From Leidyana gryllorum EB-2025a (Eukaryota; Apicomplexa), in the NCBI GenBank assembly GCA_048772705.1, contig JBLWGC010000201.1, forward strand, positions 1-64,000: 64,000 bases of DNA, given 5' to 3'. A model generated the notes under the pieces. It was not told the DNA's origin, ran no database searches, and was given only the letters and a program-made list of their open reading frames with translations. Both the position numbers and the translations under genes were made by a program. Of the stretch, positions 52,775 through 63,702 are shown piece after piece (position 1 is the first letter of the stretch; each line of letters opens with the position of its first letter).

Positions 52775-55700
52775 CAGCGGCCGTACACTTGCGGAGAATC
52801 ACAGAAAGCGGAGATGAAACGGCAGATTGAAGAATTACTTGAACAAGACAAGATAACGCCATCAAAATCGGAATGGGGGGCACCCTGTTTTCTAGTACCA
52901 AAGAATATACACCCATTCGAAGCGATCATTGGGATACAAGCCATCCGCGACTTGCGCATAGCAATAGGAACCAACAAAGAGGGACAGCTCACCATTCTGG
53001 AGCGGGTGTGTTTAGAAGGACTGGCCCCACCGGAGCAGATGCTCCAGGTATGCACAGCAACGGCCCAAACGATACAAATACCACTGGAAGAAGAGTGGGT
53101 GATCAGGAAATACGCATGCCTTTTCAAGAACAATGACAGACCACCCCCGGACAGAGGTTTCTTCAACTTTGAGATCAAACTCAAGGACCATGCAATACCC
53201 CATTTCCAGCGGCCGTACACTTGCGGAGAATCACAGAAAGCGGAGATGAAACGGCAGATTGAAGAATTACTTGAACAAGACAAGATAACGCCATCAAAAT
53301 CGGAATGGGGGGCACCCTGTTTTCTAGTACCAAAGAAAGACACCCCCATTCCGAGATTGGTCATCAATTATAAGGCCCTCAATGACCAAACAGTACCGTA
53401 TGCATATCCCATTCCCCGAGCTGACCTCACACCTCCAGCACTCAGAGGGGCGAAGATCTTCTCCAAACTAGATCTTCAATCGGGCTATCATCAAATACCC
53501 ATCATAGAGGAATACAGACACCTCACAGCGTTCTCATCTTGCATAGGCAAATATGAATGGAAGGTGCTTCCATTCGGACTCCGCAACGCGCCACCCGCCT
53601 TTGTGGCGTTCATGGAACACATACTGGAGCCACTGATCGGCCGATGTGTCACTGCATATGTCGACGACATCCTTGTTTACAGTCCCACTATAGAACAGCA
53701 CCGAGAGGACATCAATCAAGTCTTAGAGATTCTGGCCAACCACCAGTTGTTCATACACCCACGAAAATCTAGCTTTTTCCTCACAGAAGTCGACTTCGTG
53801 GGGCAATTCCTAGACCAGAGGGGCCTACATCCAAACCAAGAGAAACAGAACCAACTCCGCGACTTACCACAACCCAAAACGATGGCTGAACTTAGACGGG
53901 TGCTCGGAGCGATGACGTATTACTCCCGCTATATTCCCAAATTCGCGGAACTAGCGGCTCCTATGCACGCTCTCATCAACCAGTACAGCAAGAAGAATGA
54001 ACGACTCGAGTGGACCGACATCACGAATCAAGGCTGGGCCGACTTAAAGAATGCATTTGGTGCTGACTTGACCCTTGGGGTGATTGACGATAGCTTACCA
54101 TTTCACGTCACAACGGATGCGAGCGATATCGCAGTGGGCGGCACGCTGGAACAGTGGACGAAAGACCGCCGAGAAATTTTGGAGCATTTTAGTACCAAGC
54201 TGAATGCCACACAGAAGAACTGGGCGGTACATGAGAGGGAACTATGGGCCATTCTGGTCGCCCTTAAACGGTGGAAACACCACCTGTTGAGCCGAGAATT
54301 CTTTGTTCACACAGATCACAAACCGTTGGTGGTTTTGACAGCTGGCTCCGAAGCCCTCCGGCCCAAAGTCGTGAGGTGGCTTGTCAAGATTTCTCAATTT
54401 CCCGCCCGGATCGACCACATTGCAGGCAAAGACAATGACTTGGCAGACTTGCTCAGTAGAGCGGGAGCAATTCAAGACACCTGCCGAGCTTTCATCTCAA
54501 TGATAGAGACTAATGGAACGGAATTCTCAGCGCGGCTGAAGAGAGCAACGGCGGAGATCACACAGCCTCCGGAAGGGTATGGCCTGGTGGAGGGAATCCT
54601 GTACGACCAGTTTCGAAGGATATTCGTCCCGGGAAGGGACAACCTTAGGATGCTCGTCATTGAGGAAAACCATAACTCACCGTTGGCAGGGCACCTGAGC
54701 CACGAGAAGACCTTGCTCAAGGTCAGGGCCAATTTCAATTGGCCAGGCGTAACGGAAGATGTCCGCGTTTATTGCCAACAGTGCATCGAGTGTCAGAAAG
54801 CAAAGGCGCGCACCACCCGGCCGCCGGGCCTACTCAATCCGATTAAACCGCCGACACACCCTTGGGCAGAAGTGTCAATTGACCTTCTGAAAATGCCAAG
54901 AGACCCAGAAACCGGGGAGGACTGCATCATGACTTTCATCGACAGACTGACCAGAAGGGTGTTGCTAGAACCGTGCCACCACACAGCTTCGGCGAAAGAC
55001 TGTGCCAAGATAGTTATGAAGAGACTGGTCCGTGACCACGGATTCCCTCAAGCGATAGTGTCGGATCGGGATGCTAGATGGCTGAGTGAGCTGTGGACCG
55101 AAATGCTGACAGCAGCCGGAACTAAGCTGAAGGCGAGTACGAGGGGCCATCCACAAACCAACGGACTTCTGGAACGAGCCCATCGAACAATACTACAAAT
55201 CATGCGAACACTTGCGGAGCAAGTGGCGCCGAAGTGGGTTGAGAAATTGCCCGCAGTAGAGTTCGCCTATAACTCGATGCCATGTTCAGCTACCCAGATC
55301 TCACCGTTCCAAGCGGAGCGAGGCTACATCCCAAGAATTCCGCTAACCTTGGGTTTCGATCACGACCTAGCCGCCGTCGGACTACACACCGAAACCATAA
55401 CTCAGATCCAGGACAGAATAAAAGCAGCACAAGACCGCCAGAAGGAATACTACGACAAACGTCACAGGGAGCAGAGGTACGAGAGAGGCGACTGGGTCCT
55501 GCTAAAGGCAGAGGGCCTGAAAGGAGCACCCAGCGGGAAACTGTCCAAGACGTATTTGGGGCCTATGCAAGTACTAGCATCGCTCCCTGCTGATGTCTAC
55601 GAATTACAGATGCCTGACGAATGGAAAGGCCTGAGGAAATTCCACATATCCAGATTGAAACCTTTCCACGGACGTCCACCTGAGAGCGAAGCGGAACTAT

Positions 55701-55939
55701 TCATTATGGAGAAGGTCTTGGCTCAGAGAGTGGACAACAGAGGCATGTCTTTCCTGATACAATGGCAGGGGTACCCGCGCGAACAGGCGACGTGGGAACC
55801 AGTCGAATCGGTACTGAATGCAGACGCTCTGGATCTCATTCTGCACTATCGAGCCGAGTGGAACACCAGGAGAAACGCGATACCCTTCACGGAAGCGGAA
55901 TTACGCGGAGACGATCTTCGCATAGGGGGAGGAGTGTAG
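52691..55939 (+). pseudogene. Chimeric family G pol with internal duplication, plus
   Basis: A long open frame whose first residues are antisense to the minus copy. Real homology begins at RPYTCGESQ (52785). A 130-base RT start segment is followed at about 52907 by the end of the protease region (HPFEAIIGIQ), then RT starts again at 53206 and continues intact to the chromodomain and GGV. Active site AYVDDILVYS. The order RT start, protease end, RT cannot be ancestral, so template switching or a rearrangement made it. Confidence 0.88.
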
Positions 55940-56174
55940 ACCTTACCTTAACAACACGTGTACCCTTTTTTATGGTTCATGCAGACCGGCACAACTACCG
56001 GTGTCTCCGGAAACACGGGGAGACACGGGGGTGACAAACACGCGCGCTTACCGAAATAGATCATGACTGTTACTACGAGAAGAACGACTAGATCTGGGGT
56101 TATTCCCAAGGCACTTACCCAGAAAGCCAAGAAGGCAACCGGCTTACCTCCTCCGGGGACCCAATGCACTTACA
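54149..56174. repeat. Inverted partner of 50749-52774
   Basis: About 2026-bp arms with a 1.37-kb spacer; only a few differences (for example LNATQR/K). Confidence 0.9.
55935..56174 (+). repeat. LTR2 of family G, between pol end and gag start
   Basis: 240 bp. Left neighbour is the polypurine tract, right neighbour the primer site, so one LTR is shared by two head-to-tail copies. Confidence 0.92.
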
Positions 56175-56989
56175 CTGGTAGCAGTGAACCAGATACGATG
56201 GACCCAGACAATCACCAGACCAACTCAGATACCTACTTTTATGACCTAGCCAGGGACATAAAGTTGGTAACCCAGCTCACCGGCTCCTTCACCGGCAGTC
56301 AGAACCCCCGAACGCACTTGGACAATCTCACGGCAGCGTTCGACACACTAGAAATCACATCGACCAACCGCACACGAATTGCTTGCGGTACCCTTCGGGA
56401 CTCGGCAGCCAGATGGCTTAACACAGCTAGCGAACAATCGGATGTTAGACAATACCCATGGGCGTTGTTCCAAGAGGTTTTTGTACAGGAATTCGGAACC
56501 GCAGTGCGTTCGGATATCGAGGAACTAATGGACTTACGAGGATCAGCAGACAACTTGATTGGCTACACCCAACGCTTTCGAGAACTTAGACGGGGCCTCA
56601 GCAACTTCGACCAACAACAGCTACTCAGGGTCATTCGCAGAGGAGTGCCGGCCGACATTCGGGATATGATCATGTGCCGGAACCCCCAGACGTCGGATGA
56701 GGCGCTAGAATTCATAGCAGAAGTGGGGCGAGAGAGGCGAGCGAGCACAAGCAACGTGACACGAGCCTTACCAGCGAGGACTAGGGGAGTCGGACACAGA
56801 AACCCGCACACGAGAGAACACTGTCAACGGAATGGACTTTGTTACACGTGCGGAGAAGCGGGGCATATCGCACCCAAGTGCCCTCACCGCACCAGACAAG
56901 CAACTCCGAAGCCATCACACAGGCGAGCGTACCCAGCCCAAGCAGAGGATCGGGCGGAAGAATCACCTCGCAGCGAGCAGGATTTTTGA
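56063..56989 (+). CDS. Family G Gag, plus copy
   Basis: 308 residues, same protein as the minus copy at 61846-62772. ATG in LTR2, YTGSS near 38, knuckle CYTCGEAGHIAPKC near 262, TGA right after the shift site at 56980-56986. Intact but attached to a broken pol. Confidence 0.9.
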   Translation: MTVTTRRTTRSGVIPKALTQKAKKATGLPPPGTQCTYTGSSEPDTMDPDNHQTNSDTYFYDLARDIKLVTQLTGSFTGSQNPRTHLDNLTAAFDTLEITSTNRTRIACGTLRDSAARWLNTASEQSDVRQYPWALFQEVFVQEFGTAVRSDIEELMDLRGSADNLIGYTQRFRELRRGLSNFDQQQLLRVIRRGVPADIRDMIMCRNPQTSDEALEFIAEVGRERRASTSNVTRALPARTRGVGHRNPHTREHCQRNGLCYTCGEAGHIAPKCPHRTRQATPKPSHRRAYPAQAEDRAEESPRSEQDF

Positions 56990-58258
56990 TACAAGCCCTG
57001 GCAACGGAGCCGGGGCGAGGACAAGAAACAACAACGGTGTTTAAGGTGGGATCACAAACTCGAGCCGCAGTGAGGTGGACGGTGGTGAGAGAGAACAGAG
57101 CCACCCCAGTACTCTGTCTGATCGATTCTGGAGCCGACATCAACATCATGGACACCCGAGTATGCGAGAGACTTCACCTGGACTTGGACACGGCGGACAA
57201 ACCACGAATCGAAGGCATTGGTGAGCAGCGGGCCAAAGGAAGTTGCTCAGCCACTATCCAGACGCACGGCCAACAAACGCACCATCTCAAATTTCTGGTA
57301 GCGGATATACACCCATTCGAAGCGATCATTGGGATACAAGCCATCCGCGACTTGCGCATAGCAATAGGAACCAACAAAGAGGGACAGCTCACCATTCTGG
57401 AGCGGGTGTGTTTAGAAGGACTGGCCCCACCGGAGCAGATGCTCCAGGTATGCACAGCAACGGCCAAACGATACAAATACCACTGGAAGAAGAGTGGGTG
57501 ATCAGGAAATACGCATGCCTTTTCAAAGAACAATGACAGACCACCCCCGGACAGAGGTTTCTTCAACTTTGAGATCAAACTCAAGGACCATGCAATACCC
57601 CATTTCCAGCGGCCGTACACTTGCGGAGAATCACAGAAAGCGGAGATGAAACGGCAGATTGAAGAATTACTTGAACAAGACAAGATAACGCCATCAAAAT
57701 CGGAATGGGGGGCACCCTGTTTTCTAGTACCAAAGAAAGACACCCCCATTCCGAGATTGGTCATCAATTATAAGGCCCTCAATGACCAAACAGTACCGTA
57801 TGCATATCCCAGTCCCCGAGCTGACCTCACAGCTCCAGCACTCAGAGGGGCGAAGATCTTCTCCAAACTAGATCTTCAATCGGGCTATCATCAAATACCC
57901 ATCATAGAGGAATACAGACACCTCACAGCGTTCTCATCTTGCATAGGCAAATATGAATGGAAGGTGCTTCCATTCGGACTCCGCAACGCGCCACCCGCCT
58001 TTGTGGCGTTCATGGAACACATACTGGAGCCACTGATCGGCCGATGTGTCACTGCATATGTCGACGACATCCTTGTTTACAGTCCCACTATAGAACAGCA
58101 CCGAGAGGACATCAATCAAGTCTTAGAGATTCTGGCCAACCACCAGTTGTTCATACACCCACGAAAATCTAGCTTTTTCCTCACAGAAGTCGACTTCGTG
58201 GGGCAATTCCTAGACCAGAGGGGCCTACATCCAAACCAAGAGAAACAGAACCAACTCC
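56980..58258 (+). pseudogene. Family G pol 5' half, plus, with two indels and truncation
   Basis: Protease LCLIDSGADINIMD is in frame to about 57463, where one base is missing compared with the other copies. A stop follows at 57499-57501; an extra A near 57525 restores the frame. RT continues through AYVDDILVYS until 58258, where the sequence switches to a minus-oriented LTR. Confidence 0.87.
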
Positions 58259-58260
58259 AG

Positions 58261-58500
58261 TGTAAGTGCATTGGGTCCCCGGAGGAGGTAAGCCGGTTGC
58301 CTTCTTGGCTTTCTGGGTAAGTGCCTTGGGAATAACCCCAGATCTAGTCGTTCTTCTCGTAGTAACAGTCATGATCTATTTCGGTAAGCGCGCGTGTTTG
58401 TCACCCCCGTGTCTCCCCGTGTTTCCGGAGACACCGGTAGTTGTGCCGGTCTGCATGAACCATAAAAAAGGGTACACGTGTTGTTAAGGTAAGGTCTACA
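58261..58500 (-). repeat. LTR3 of family G
   Basis: 240 bp, 3' LTR of the complete copy. The two bases outside it (AG, within CCAG) equal the start of a primer site. Confidence 0.92.
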
Positions 58501-61500
58501 CTCCTCCCCCTATGCGAAGATCGTCTCCGCGTAATTCCGCTTCCGTGAAGGGTATCGCGTTTCTCCTGGTGTTCCACTCGGCTCGATAGTGCAGAATGAG
58601 ATCCAGAGCGTCTGCATTCAGTACCGATTCGACTGGTTCCCACGTCGCCTGTTCGCGCGGGTACCCCTGCCATTGTATCAGGAAAGACATGCCTCTGTTG
58701 TCCACTCTCTGAGCCAAGACCTTCTCCATAATGAATAGTTCCGCTTCGCTCTCAGGTGGACGTCCGTGGAAAGGTTTCAATCTGGATATGTGGAATTTCC
58801 TCAGGCCTTTCCATTCGTCAGGCATCTGTAATTCGTAGACATCAGCAGGGAGCGATGCTAGTACTTGCATAGGCCCCAAATACGTCTTGGACAGTTTCCC
58901 GCTGGGTGCTCCTTTCAGGCCCTCTGCCTTTAGCAGGACCCAGTCGCCTCTCTCGTACCTCTGCTCCCTGTGACGTTTGTCGTAGTATTCCTTCTGGCGG
59001 TCTTGTGCTGCTTTTATTCTGTCCTGGATCTGAGTTATGGTTTCGGTGTGTAGTCCGACGGCGGCTAGGTCGTGATCGAAACCCAAGGTTAGCGGAATTC
59101 TTGGGATGTAGCCTCGCTCCGCTTGGAACGGTGAGATCTGGGTAGCTGAACATGGCATCGAGTTATAGGCGAACTCTACTGCGGGCAATTTCTCAACCCA
59201 CTTCGGCGCCACTTGCTCCGCAAGTGTTCGCATGATTTGTAGTATTGTTCGATGGGCTCGTTCCAGAAGTCCGTTGGTTTGTGGATGGCCCCTCGTACTC
59301 GCCTTCAGCTTAGTTCCGGCTGCTGTCAGCATTTCGGTCCACAGCTCACTCAGCCATCTAGCATCCCGATCCGACACTATCGCTTGAGGGAATCCGTGGT
59401 CACGGACCAGTCTCTTCATAACTATCTTGGCACAGTCTTTCGCCGAAGCTGTGTGGTGGCACGGTTCTAGCAACACCCTTCTGGTCAGTCTGTCGATGAA
59501 AGTCATGATGCAGTCCTCCCCGGTTTCTGGGTCTCTTGGCATTTTCAGAAGGTCAATTGACACTTCTGCCCAAGGGTGTGTCGGCGGTTTAATCGGATTG
59601 AGTAGGCCCGGCGGCCGGGTGGTGCGCGCCTTTGCTTTCTGACACTCGATGCACTGTTGGCAATAAACGCGGACATCTTCCGTTACGCCTGGCCAATTGA
59701 AATTGGCCCTGACCTTGAGCAAGGTCTTCTCGTGGCTCAGGTGCCCTGCCAACGGTGAGTTATGGTTTTCCTCAATGACGAGCATCCTGAGGTTGTCCCT
59801 TCCCGGGACGAATATCCTTCGAAACTGGTCGTACAGGATTCCCTCCACCAGGCCATACCCTTCCGGAGGCTGTGTGATCTCCGCCGTTGCTCTCTTCAGC
59901 CGCGCTGGGAATTCCGTTCCATTAGTCTCTATCATTGAGATGAAAGCTCGGCAGGTGTCTTGAATTGCTCCCGCTCTACTGAGCAAGTCTGCCAAGTCAT
60001 TGTCTTTGCCTGCAATGTGGTCGATCCGGGCGGGAAATTGAGAAATCTTGACAAGCCACCTCACGACTTTGGGCCGGAGGGCTTCGGAGCCAGCTGTCAA
60101 AACCACCAACGGTTTGTGATCTGTGTGAACAAAGAATTCTCGGCTCAACAGGTGGTGTTTCCACCGTTTGAGGGCGACCAGAATGGCCCATAGTTCCCTC
60201 TCATGTACCGCCCAGTTCCTCTGTGTGGCATTCAGCTTGGTACTAAAATGCTCCAAAATTTCTCGGCGGTCTTTCGTCCACTGTTCCAGCGTGCCGCCCA
60301 CTGCGATATCGCTCGCATCCGTTGTGACGTGAAATGGTAAGCTATCGTCAATCACCCCAAGGGTCAAGTCAGCACCAAATGCATTCTTTAAGTCGGCCCA
60401 GCCTTGATTCGTGATGTCGGTCCACTCGAGTCGTTCATTCTTCTTGCTGTACTGGTTGATGAGAGCGTGCATAGGAGCCGCTAGTTCCGCGAATTTGGGA
60501 ATATAGCGGGAGTAATACGTCATCGCTCCGAGCACCCGTCTAAGTTCCCCCATCGTTTTGGGTTGTGGTAAGTCGCGGAGTTGGTTCTGTTTCTCTTGGT
60601 TTGGATGTAGGCCCCTCTGGTCTAGGAATTGCCCCACGAAGTCGACTTCTGTGAGGAAAAAGCTAGATTTTCGTGGGTGTATGAACAACTGGTGGTTGGC
60701 CAGAATCTCTAAGACTTGATTGATGTCCTCTCGGTGCTGTTCTATAGTGGGACTGTAAACAAGGATGTCGTCGACATATGCAGTGACACATCGGCCGATC
60801 AGTGGCTCCAGTATGTGTTCCATGAACGCCACAAAGGCGGGTGGCGCGTTGCGGAGTCCGAATGGAAGCACCTTCCATTCATATTTGCCTATGCAAGATG
60901 AGAACGCTGTGAGGTGTCTGTATTCCTCTATGATGGGTATTTGATGATAGCCCGATTGAAGATCTAGTTTGGAGAAGATCTTCGCCCCTCTGAGTGCTGG
61001 AGCTGTGAGGTCAGCTCGGGGAATGGGATATGCATACGGTACTGTTTGGTCATTGAGGGCCTTATAATTGATGACCAATCTCGGAATGGGGGTGTCTTTC
61101 TTTGGTACTAGAAAACAGGGTGCCCCCCATTCCGATTTTGATGGCGTTATCTTGTCTTGTTCAAGTAATTCTTCAATCTGCCGTTTCATCTCCGCTTTCT
61201 GTGATTCTCCGCAAGTGTACGGCCGCTGGAAATGGGGTATTGCATGGTCCTTGAGTTTGATCTCAAAGTTGAAGAAACCTCTGTCCGGGGGTGGTCTGTC
61301 ATTGTTCTTGAAAAGGCATGCGTATTTCCTGATCACCCACTCTTCTTCCAGTGGTATTTGTATCGTTTGGGCCGTTGCTGTGCATACCTGGAGCATCTGC
61401 TCCGGTGGGGCCAGTCCTTCTAAACACACCCGCTCCAGAATGGTGAGCTGTCCCTCTTTGTTGGTTCCTATTGCTATGCGCAAGTCGCGGATGGCTTGTA

Positions 61501-61855
61501 TCCCAATGATCGCTTCGAATGGGTGTATATCCGCTACCAGAAATTTGAGATGGTGCGTTTGTTGGCCGTGCGTCTGGATAGTGGCTGAGCAACTTCCTTT
61601 GGCCCGCTGCTCACCAATGCCTTCGATTCGTGGTTTGTCCGCCGTGTCCAAGTCCAGGTGAAGTCTCTCGCATACTCGGGTGTCCATGATGTTGATGTCG
61701 GCTCCAGAATCGATCAGACAGAGTACTGGGGTGGCTCTGTTCTCTCTCACCACCGTCCACCTCACTGCGGCTCGAGTTTGTGATCCCACCTTAAACACCG
61801 TTGTTGTTTCTTGTCCTCGCCCCGGCTCCGTTGCCAGGGCTTGTATCAAAAATCC
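58496..61855 (-). CDS. Family G Pol, complete
   Basis: About 1120 residues from the -1 shift site; the open frame extends further upstream (to 61996) only because it overlaps gag. Protease CLIDSGADINIMD (DSG instead of DTG), RT GAPCFLVPKKDTPIPRLVINYK with active site AYVDDILVYS at roughly residue 360, RNase H (TTDASDIAVGGTL, HTDHKPLVVL), integrase zinc finger HNSPLAGHLSH...CQQCIECQ, core SIDLLKMP, SDRDARW, TNGLLERAH, and a C-terminal chromodomain. Ends GGV-TAG, the stop formed by the LTR. No stop or shift seen. Confidence 0.94.
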   Translation of the reverse strand, partial: GFLIQALATEPGRGQETTTVFKVGSQTRAAVRWTVVRENRATPVLCLIDSGADINIMDTRVCERLHLDLDTADKPRIEGIGEQRAKGSCSATIQTHGQQTHHLKFLVADIHPFEAIIGIQAIRDLRIAIGTNKEGQLTILERVCLEGLAPPEQMLQVCTATAQTIQIPLEEEWVIRKYACLFKNNDRPPPDRGFFNFEIKLKDHAIPHFQRPYTCGESQKAEMKRQIEELLEQDKITPSKSEWGAPCFLVPKKDTPIPRLVINYKALNDQTVPYAYPIPRADLTAPALRGAKIFSKLDLQSGYHQIPIIEEYRHLTAFSSCIGKYEWKVLPFGLRNAPPAFVAFMEHILEPLIGRCVTAYVDDILVYSPTIEQHREDINQVLEILANHQLFIHPRKSSFFLTEVDFVGQFLDQRGLHPNQEKQNQLRDLPQPKTMGELRRVLGAMTYYSRYIPKFAELAAPMHALINQYSKKNERLEWTDITNQGWADLKNAFGADLTLGVIDDSLPFHVTTDASDIAVGGTLEQWTKDRREILEHFSTKLNATQRNWAVHERELWAILVALKRWKHHLLSREFFVHTDHKPLVVLTAGSEALRPKVVRWLVKISQFPARIDHIAGKDNDLADLLSRAGAIQDTCRAFISMIETNGTEFPARLKRATAEITQPPEGYGLVEGILYDQFRRIFVPGRDNLRMLVIEENHNSPLAGHLSHEKTLLKVRANFNWPGVTEDVRVYCQQCIECQKAKARTTRPPGLLNPIKPPTHPWAEVSIDLLKMPRDPETGEDCIMTFIDRLTRRVLLEPCHHTASAKDCAKIVMKRLVRDHGFPQAIVSDRDARWLSELWTEMLTAAGTKLKASTRGHPQTNGLLERAHRTILQIMRTLAEQVAPKWVEKLPAVEFAYNSMPCSATQISPFQAERGYIPRIPLTLGFDHDLAAVGLHTETITQIQDRIKAAQDRQKEYYDKRHREQRYERGDWVLLKAEGLKGAPSGKLSKTYLGPMQVLASLPADVYELQMPDEWKGLRKFHISRLKPFHGRPPESEAELFIMEKVLAQRVDNRGMSFLIQWQGYPREQATWEPVESVLNADALDLILHYRAEWNTRRNAIPFTEAELRGDDLRIGGGV

Positions 61856-62772
61856 TGCTCGCTCCGAGGTGATTCTTCCGCCCGATCCTCTGCTTGGGCT
61901 GGGTACGCTCGCCTGTGTGATGGCTTCGGAGTTGCTTGTCTGGTGCGGTGAGGGCACTTGGGTGCGATATGCCCCGCTTCTCCGCACGTGTAACAAAGTC
62001 CATTCCGTTGACAGTGTTCTCTCGTGTGCGGGTTTCTGTGTCCGACTCCCCTAGTCCTCGCTGGTAAGGCTCGTGTCACGTTGCTTGTGCTCGCTCGCCT
62101 CTCTCGCCCCACTTCTGCTATGAATTCTAGCGCCTCATCCGACGTCTGGGGGTTCCGGCACATGATCATATCCCGAATGTCGGCCGGCACTCCTCTGCGA
62201 ATGACCCTGAGTAGCTGTTGTTGGTCGAAGTTGCTGAGGCCCCGTCTAAGTTCTCGAAAGCGTTGGGTGTAGCCAATCAAGTTGTCTGCTGATCCTCGTA
62301 AGTCCATTAGTTCCTCGATATCCGAACGCACTGCGGTTCCGAATTCCTGTACAAAAACCTCTTGGAACAACGCCCATGGGTATTGTCTAACATCCGATTG
62401 TTCGCTAGCTGTGTTAAGCCATCTGGCTGCCGAGTCCCGAAGGGTACCGCAAGCAATTCGTGTGCGGTTGGTCGATGTGATTTCTAGTGTGTCGAACGCT
62501 GCCGTGAGATTGTCCAAGTGCGTTCGGGGGTTCTGACTGCCGGTGAAGGAGCCGGTGAGCTGGGTTACCAACTTTATGTCCCTGGCTAGGTCATAAAAGT
62601 AGGTATCTGAGTTGGTCTGGTGATTGTCTGGGTCCATCGTATCTGGTTCACTGCTACCAGTGTAAGTGCATTGGGTCCCCGGAGGAGGTAAGCCGGTTGC
62701 CTTCTTGGCTTTCTGGGTAAGTGCCTTGGGAATAACCCCAGATCTAGTCGTTCTTCTCGTAGTAACAGTCAT
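61846..62772 (-). CDS. Family G Gag, complete copy
   Basis: 308 residues. ATG lies 112 bases upstream of the LTR end, inside LTR4; basic N-terminus (RRTTRSG...KAKK). Core HLDNLTAAFDTLEI...GTLRDSAARWLN...VQEFGTAVRSDIEELMDLRG. One CCHC knuckle near 262. TGA directly after GGATTTT. Confidence 0.93.
   Translation of the reverse strand: MTVTTRRTTRSGVIPKALTQKAKKATGLPPPGTQCTYTGSSEPDTMDPDNHQTNSDTYFYDLARDIKLVTQLTGSFTGSQNPRTHLDNLTAAFDTLEITSTNRTRIACGTLRDSAARWLNTASEQSDVRQYPWALFQEVFVQEFGTAVRSDIEELMDLRGSADNLIGYTQRFRELRRGLSNFDQQQLLRVIRRGVPADIRDMIMCRNPQTSDEALEFIAEVGRERRASTSNVTRALPARTRGVGHRNPHTREHCQRNGLCYTCGEAGHIAPKCPHRTRQATPKPSHRRAYPAQAEDRAEESPRSEQDF
61849..61855 (-). other. -1 frameshift heptamer, family G
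   Basis: G GAT TTT in gag frame, then TGA; pol frame open. Confidence 0.72.
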
Positions 62773-62900
62773 GATCTATTTCGGTAAGCGCGCGTGTTTG
62801 TCACCCCCGTGTCTCCCCGTGTTTCCGGACACACCGGTAGTTGTGCCGGTCTGCATGAACCATAAAAAAGGGTACACGTGTTGTTAAGGTAAGGTCTACA
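62661..62900 (-). repeat. LTR4 of family G
   Basis: 240 bp, 5' LTR of the complete copy; the hairpin arm reads GGACACAC here instead of GGAGACAC. Confidence 0.93.
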
Positions 62901-63702
62901 GGAAAGAGCTAATCGGTCAATCATACAAATGCTCCGCTGCGCTTTAATGGGCTACGGAGGCACGTGGGTGGGACACTTGATGGCCACGGAAATGGCTTAC
63001 AACGCAGCCCCACAAGCCTCAACTAAGTTCTCCCCACTCGAACTCGACACTGGCCGGATCACTTTTCTACCCAACAACCTCTTAGATCTTGCAGCACAGC
63101 GCAGTGTGACCGGCAAAGTGTACCTACAGAAACTGCAGGAAGCAGCAGATAGACTTAGGGAGGCTGCGAACAGGCAGAAGCGCTCCGCGGACAAACACAG
63201 GCTGAACAAGGAGTTCACAGTAGGAGAGCGCGTGCTGCTCTCCACGAATCGACTAGCCCACGTACCAACATCCAAGCTCACGTCTCCTTTCTGTGGCCCC
63301 TTCACCATTCTGCAGAGAACCAGCGACGACACGTACCTCCTCGACATACCCAGCTCCTGGGGGATCTACCCGAAGTTTCACACTAGCAGACTCGAACCGT
63401 ACCACGAGAATACTGGCGACACTGAACCAATCACGATAGAAGAGGACGATGAAGGAGAGCAACCGATCGGACAGGTGAAAGAGGACGAGCAGTTATACAT
63501 AATGCAGGAGATTGTGGGATGGCGCGAGACCGATAAGGGACTTGAATATAAGGTGAAATGGGTCGGATACCCCGACCAAACATGGGAACCAGCCAACAAC
63601 GTCAACGAGGCCGATGGACAAGACCTCATTGAGAACTTCATGAGAAAGTGGAACAAGCGCTTCCCCAAGAACCCATTCATCTTAGGAGGGGGAGGAGTGT
63701 AG
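62901..63702 (+). CDS. Element F Pol, part 2: integrase tail and chromodomain
   Basis: Resumes in frame after the G compound with ERANRSIIQMLRCAL, the helix behind the catalytic Glu, then KEFTVGERVLLSTNRL, and a chromodomain (LEYKVKWVGYPDQTWEPANNV). Ends GGGGV with TAG at the LTR start. Confidence 0.92.

Larger units (their letters stand above)
50749..62900 (-). mobile_element. Compound of family G copies inserted in element F
   Basis: 12152 bp bounded by two outward minus-oriented G LTRs and one target duplication, as for a single insertion. Inside are a minus 3' piece (50749-52774), a plus rearranged copy (52775-58260) and a complete minus element (58261-62900). Confidence 0.9.
58261..62900 (-). 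mobile_element. Complete family G chromovirus
   Basis: 4640 bp with 240-bp LTRs differing at one seen position (near 62829), intact gag and intact pol with chromodomain, primer site at 62649-62659 and polypurine tract beside LTR3. The best candidate for an autonomous element in the window. Confidence 0.93.

Noticed and set aside
52691-52784. Start of a novel protein at 52691
   Set aside because: The first 30 codons are antisense to RNase H of the inverted copy; the ATG is accidental.
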